A stretch of 17,794 bases of DNA from Bacteroidales bacterium (GTDB lineage Bacteria > Bacteroidota > Bacteroidia > Bacteroidales > Muribaculaceae). Location: assembly GCA_019415705.1 (NCBI GenBank), contig DXYS01000068.1, positions 7,110 to 24,903 on the forward strand, read 5' to 3'. This document shows, piece after piece, positions 14,188-17,794 of this stretch. Under the pieces are notes generated by a model, which saw nothing but the letters and a program-made list of their open reading frames with translations, searched no databases and was not told the DNA's origin. The first letter of the stretch is position 1. Each line of letters opens with the position of its first letter. The position numbers and the translations under genes were made by a program.

Positions 14188-15177
14188 TTGTTAAGCGCAC
14201 CTGATTTGGAAAGAAGTGTCACTCTTATAAACGTAGTCAGACAGCCTGCAGACCGTCAGGTGTATATGTCGAGTTTCTGTGAGGCATGGATATCGGCCGG
14301 CGGCCGGGCAGTGCTGCGCCCGAAGTCACTCGACAGCCGCATGGTCAAGAATGTAGTAAAGGCTGCCGCCATGACAGGGCTTCGCGCCGTCAATCCACGT
14401 CGGGCATATCTGGTCTGCTCTCGCGGCCAGCATCTGCTCAAATCGTCGTTGCCTTTTAATTTCAAAGGTGAGATTATACCGATGCTGTGGGACTGCTGGC
14501 CTTACACATGGCGACAGCTCCGCCGCGATTTGAGCCGTCTGAATGTCAGGACGTGTTTCATGACAGCCTCTGACGCGGTCAGGCATTTTCAGCCGCTTTT
14601 CCCCGACATAGAGTTCATCCATATACCTGAGGGATTGGACATGTCTGACTATCAGCCCGGTCCGGCGTTGGCCGAGCGCGGCATAGACATCTATGAGATA
14701 GGACGCAAATATCCCGCCTATCATCAGCGGCTCATCGAGGCCGGCATAGGCGGCCGCCACAGTTTCATCTATTTAGACAAAAAGCCCGACGGCCGCAGCT
14801 ATATATTCGAGACGTTCGACGATTATCTCGCCGCATTGCGCGACTCTAAAATCAATATTTCGTTTCCGGCAAGTGTCACCGATGAAGTTAACCGCGAGGT
14901 CGAGACCCTGACGATGCGTTACTGGGAGGGCATGCTCTCTCGCTGTGTCATAGTCGGACACTGTCCGCGCGAGCTCAGCGACCTCGTAGGATATAATCCC
15001 GTCATTGAGGCTGACCTCAGCGACTCTGCGGGCCAACTTGAGGCTATACTCGGCGACATTGCGTCATATCAGCCGCTGGTCGACCGCAATTTGGAGACGG
15101 CGCGGCGTTTCGCTTCATGGCGTGTGCGTGTCGCCGAGATGCGCCGGCTGCTCGCCGAGCGCGGATATAATGTATAA
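14188..15177 (+). CDS. GT-B-like glycosyltransferase, probable TTG start
   Basis: About 329 residues with the look of a GT-B glycosyltransferase, though I cannot name the family with certainty. RSVTLINVVRQPADR (9-23) is a first Rossmann strand, LWDCWPYTWRQL (100-111) resembles an aromatic acceptor-facing segment, and LTMRYWEGMLSRCVIVGHCPREL (241-263) matches the donor-binding helix of CgeB/GT1-like proteins, with Glu247 as the likely nucleotide-ribose ligand. No ATG precedes the first strand: the frame opens after a stop at 14158 and offers TTG at 14188 and 14206 before GTG 14260 and ATG 14266, which would remove strand 1. TTG 14188 is taken. The GT4 gene follows after 18 bases, so the pair forms an operon. 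Confidence 0.75.
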   Translation: MLSAPDLERSVTLINVVRQPADRQVYMSSFCEAWISAGGRAVLRPKSLDSRMVKNVVKAAAMTGLRAVNPRRAYLVCSRGQHLLKSSLPFNFKGEIIPMLWDCWPYTWRQLRRDLSRLNVRTCFMTASDAVRHFQPLFPDIEFIHIPEGLDMSDYQPGPALAERGIDIYEIGRKYPAYHQRLIEAGIGGRHSFIYLDKKPDGRSYIFETFDDYLAALRDSKINISFPASVTDEVNREVETLTMRYWEGMLSRCVIVGHCPRELSDLVGYNPVIEADLSDSAGQLEAILGDIASYQPLVDRNLETARRFASWRVRVAEMRRLLAERGYNV

Positions 15178-15195
15178 TCTTTTCACTATTTAGAT

Positions 15196-16269
15196 ATGGA
15201 CAGAGCTAAGAAAGAGGTACTTATCGATTTAACCAACTACGGTAATGTCACCTGTGGATTCGGGCAGATAGCCGAGAATTATGCACATCGTTTTGCGTCT
15301 GCCGAGCATGACAAATTCGATCTCGTCTACCTTGTCCCTAAAGGATGCAAGGAATGTTTCGGTGACGGAGTGAGAACTGTCGAGAAAACCACTCTGACAA
15401 AGTTCCTGCCTATGACGCGTCCGCGTGTCGACCTGTGGCATGCTGTAAATCAGCAGTGCAAGGTGATGCCGCCCAACAGTTCTGCCAAGTTTGTCTATAC
15501 GATACACGACCTTAATTTTCTGACTGAGAAATCGCCGGCCAAAGCACGTCGTTACCTGCGCCGTCTGCAGCGTCGCATCGATCGTGCCGACGCCGTGACT
15601 GCCATATCGAAATATACGGCTGACCTTGTCACGGAGCATTGTGACTTAAAAGGCAAAACCGTTAAGGTAATATATAACGGAGTGGAGCGAGTCGATATGT
15701 TGCCGGACAGCCGTCCGACATTCGCCGGCGAGCGTCCGTTCTTTTTCACCATCGGTCAGATACGTCGCAAGAAGAACTTCCATCTGCTTTTGGATGTCAT
15801 GGCCGCAATGCCCGAATATGACTTATATATAAGCGGAGATACACGCAGCGCCGGCGGCGTCTATGCCGAGGAAATCAGACGGGCCATCGAAGACAAAGGA
15901 CTTAGTAATGTTTTTCTTACGGGTACAATATCCGACCAAGAGCGCATCTGGCTTTATCGCCACTGCGAGGCTTTCCTCTTCCCGAGTCAGGGCGAAGGCT
16001 TCGGGCTGCCGCCCATCGAGGCCATGCAGTTCGGCAAGCCGGTGTTTGCCGCCGCGCGCACATGTCTGCCCGAAATCTGCGGTGGACATGCCTATCTGTG
16101 GCACGACCTGACGACCGACGAGATGCTCGAGAGCATCCGTCAAAATCTTCCCGCTTTCTACGCTGACCCGTCGAAAGCCGAGGCCGTGAAAGCCTACGCC
16201 CGGACATTCAGCTACGACAATCACATCAACGCCTATCTAAATCTCTACAACGAGTTATTGGGCAGTTAA
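15196..16269 (+). CDS. GT4 glycosyltransferase, mannosyltransferase-like
   Basis: A 357-residue retaining GT-B enzyme of family GT4. The first domain contains WHAVNQQ and YTIHDLNFL (101-109), a block typical of mannosyltransferase-like GT4 members that read VHDL. The second domain has FTIGQIRRKKNFHLLLD (174-190), the donor-phosphate site, then LTGTISDQERIWLYRHCEAFLFPS and the complete E-x7-E motif EGFGLPPIE (267-275). It should transfer a sugar from a nucleotide donor, possibly GDP-mannose, to a lipid-linked or core glycan in the cytoplasm; the sugar is inference. It is second in an operon with the GT-B-like gene. A short inverted repeat spans its stop codon. Confidence 0.92.
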   Translation: MDRAKKEVLIDLTNYGNVTCGFGQIAENYAHRFASAEHDKFDLVYLVPKGCKECFGDGVRTVEKTTLTKFLPMTRPRVDLWHAVNQQCKVMPPNSSAKFVYTIHDLNFLTEKSPAKARRYLRRLQRRIDRADAVTAISKYTADLVTEHCDLKGKTVKVIYNGVERVDMLPDSRPTFAGERPFFFTIGQIRRKKNFHLLLDVMAAMPEYDLYISGDTRSAGGVYAEEIRRAIEDKGLSNVFLTGTISDQERIWLYRHCEAFLFPSQGEGFGLPPIEAMQFGKPVFAAARTCLPEICGGHAYLWHDLTTDEMLESIRQNLPAFYADPSKAEAVKAYARTFSYDNHINAYLNLYNELLGS

Positions 16270-16276
16270 CCCAATA
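16256..16276 (+). terminator. Inverted repeat over the GT4 stop codon
   Basis: A 7-bp stem (16256-16262 with 16270-16276) encloses a loop that contains the stop codon at 16267-16269. No continuous U-tract follows, so it is at best a weak terminator; it lies between convergent genes. Confidence 0.35.
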
Positions 16277-16336
16277 AAATGAGGGGATTGTATTTGTTTT
16301 ATGAGTATTGCCGGGATTATGTCATTAGCCATCAAA

Positions 16337-17683
16337 TCAGGGCAATATAGCATCAGTTTTTTGCAGTTTAATCTTACGGAACGCAAGTGCTGCAAGTAGC
16401 AGAAATGCTGATTCAGCAGGCACCATCAAGCGCGCCCAGTCATTCATAGCTCCGATTATCGATACAAAGGCGAGTCCTGCTGATGATGCCCATAAAAAAA
16501 GTGTATATACCGGCATCTGACGTGGCCTGCGAAATTGGCGTATTATTATAATCAACATTATAAGCATAAAGAGATAATAGATGCCGAAGTTGATATTAAT
16601 CATATATACCAATACATAGAAAGGGTTCACCTCGCTTTTGTAGGCATAGAAAAAGGGGACAGACGAAGAATTCTTAATACGTTTGGCTAAAGCGATACTA
16701 ATCTCTTTAGGATGGGACTTGATATTGGCACTAATGACCTCATGAAATTCGGCATATCCAATAATGTCAGTTATTGTAGGCACCTCTCTCCAACCCTTTA
16801 TATAGTCACTCATGTCAGCTCCAAACTCTTTTTCTTCTTGCTGAAAGGATATGAACATATCCTTCACAGTTTCATCGTCGGTTGAAGACGGGTCTAATGC
16901 TTTCGCCTCACGTAAGAGGAAATAATTATTAATGTCAGATACTGCTGAAATTGCTCTGAATCCGTAATAATTTTTTATCAGCGAGCTATAACCGAACACG
17001 ACGGCGCCGGCAATGAGGCAAAAGCATATTCCGGTTATACATATACGCGAGCTCCGTGGCGACATAATCCATATTATGACCCACCCAATGGCTAATATGC
17101 CCAAAATATACAAGAATGCGGGTCGAAGGAATACCATGAAAATAGACAAAAGACCAATCGCTGCCGCTAATTTTATCGATGGGTGACGCAAAACTCTGAG
17201 TACTAAGTACAATTGGAGAACGAATGAAAAGGCTGCGAGTGACTCGGTCATAAAGAGGCACGTGAATGTGGGCATCGGGGGCCAGATGGCATAAAAAGCT
17301 ATCAGCCAAAACGTAATTTTTTCATTCAATTTTATTTCCTTGCATATTTCTCTTAAAATGGCAAGAGAAATATAGAATAGAGCGACTTGGATTAATACCG
17401 TCAGGATATTTCCTGCCGTTTCTCCCGCTATCTTTCTTAGCCCATCGAAAAAGAGCGGGTAAATTGGTGTGCGAAGATTATCTGGAATGAAATTTAATAG
17501 GTTGTCGAGGAGGCCGAGAAAAGTATATGAATCATAATAGTAAAAGAGTCCTTGACAACCTGATAAAATGAAGACCATCAATATCTCCAAGCCGGAAACA
17601 ATGCATATATTGCGATAGGATAGCCGAGGTGAGATGCCGCCTTTAAATCCGTCAAGTGTCTTTAAGCGTGAGATGATATTCAT
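16337..17683 (-). CDS. GT-C-type integral membrane glycosyltransferase (GT39/RgtA-like)
   Basis: A 448-residue polytopic membrane protein with about ten hydrophobic segments. After the first helix comes YYYDSYTF with Asp51, followed by RTPIYPLFF (71-79). This acidic residue plus R-T-P-x-Y-P pattern marks the GT-C superfamily (GT39, RgtA/WsfB-like), which uses polyprenyl-phosphate sugars on the periplasmic side. FMTESLA (144-150) with Glu147 and VFLRPAF (184-190) fit later loops of that fold. A soluble segment lies at about 245-330. The gene is visibly lower in GC than its neighbours and uses more A/T-ending codons, suggesting later acquisition. It faces the GT4 gene convergently. It may add a side-branch sugar or chain terminus. 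It could instead be a polymerase-like protein, but no Wzy pattern is apparent. Confidence 0.72.
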   Translation of the reverse strand: MNIISRLKTLDGFKGGISPRLSYRNICIVSGLEILMVFILSGCQGLFYYYDSYTFLGLLDNLLNFIPDNLRTPIYPLFFDGLRKIAGETAGNILTVLIQVALFYISLAILREICKEIKLNEKITFWLIAFYAIWPPMPTFTCLFMTESLAAFSFVLQLYLVLRVLRHPSIKLAAAIGLLSIFMVFLRPAFLYILGILAIGWVIIWIMSPRSSRICITGICFCLIAGAVVFGYSSLIKNYYGFRAISAVSDINNYFLLREAKALDPSSTDDETVKDMFISFQQEEKEFGADMSDYIKGWREVPTITDIIGYAEFHEVISANIKSHPKEISIALAKRIKNSSSVPFFYAYKSEVNPFYVLVYMININFGIYYLFMLIMLIIIIRQFRRPRQMPVYTLFLWASSAGLAFVSIIGAMNDWARLMVPAESAFLLLAALAFRKIKLQKTDAILP

Positions 17684-17739
17684 ATAAAGAGACTGTTTGA
17701 ACTATTATTTTAGCTCCGAAGCCCTAATGTCATGATGCT

Positions 17740-17794
17740 TTACAGGCTTTGGAGGAAGGTGTGGAGGCGGGGGTAGACTGCGTCGGGGGTGAGG
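17740..17794 (-). CDS. C-terminal end of an unidentified gene (17 codons)
   Basis: The minus strand is open from the right edge to a TAA at 17742-17740, giving LTPDAVYPRLHTFLQSL. This reads like a natural protein end and could be the tail of a further glycan gene, because the GT-C gene starts 56 bases downstream on the same strand. Too short for identification. Confidence 0.4.
   Translation of the reverse strand, partial: LTPDAVYPRLHTFLQSL

Noticed and set aside
1..17794. CRISPR arrays, tRNA or rRNA genes, insertion sequences, toxin-antitoxin or defence genes
   Set aside because: No regularly spaced repeats, cloverleaf-like segments, transposase motifs or defence domains were seen on either strand.

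Overview
The window looks like chromosomal DNA of a gut-type member of the order Bacteroidales; Muribaculaceae or a relative is my inference. Several genes and operons are preceded by the Bacteroidetes sigma-factor promoter form TAnnTTTG, with a TTTG-like box about 19-20 bases upstream in the best cases. Starts lack Shine-Dalgarno sequences. A DUF4491 gene is present, and so is a DUF4369/TlpA-type lipoprotein; both are typical of this phylum. Coding DNA is fairly GC-rich, and several intergenic stretches are AT-rich.

Left part (1-4454, minus strand): the 5' end of pnp (PNPase), then an operon parE-coaD-S41 protease transcribed leftwards from a clear promoter at 4423-4454. A lone GT-A glycosyltransferase (4508-5443, plus) diverges from parE and ends at a strong bidirectional terminator. 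That terminator also closes a leftward operon greA - HIT protein - thioredoxin-fold lipoprotein (7518 to 5490). The greA leader carries a terminator-like hairpin with a U-tract between its promoter and start codon, suggesting attenuation.

Middle part (7519-8841): a structured divergent intergenic region, a 62-residue two-helix membrane microprotein with its own promoter, and a nitroreductase with a lipoprotein signal, closed by an intrinsic terminator.

Right part (8842-17794): mostly glycan assembly. A minus-strand operon encodes a GT4-like enzyme, a GT-A enzyme and a NodZ/FUT8-like fucosyltransferase-fold enzyme. A convergent pair follows: DUF4491 membrane protein and long-chain acyl-CoA synthetase. 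After an AT-rich control region comes a plus-strand pair of GT-B enzymes, then a low-GC GT-C-like integral membrane glycosyltransferase on the minus strand and the last 17 codons of another gene at the edge. With the GT-A gene at 4508 there are seven probable glycosyltransferases in about 13 kb, interleaved with housekeeping genes. The inferred joint role is a surface glycan, lipooligosaccharide core or protein O-glycan. No flippase, polymerase, sugar-nucleotide genes, transposase, CRISPR array, tRNA or rRNA is visible.
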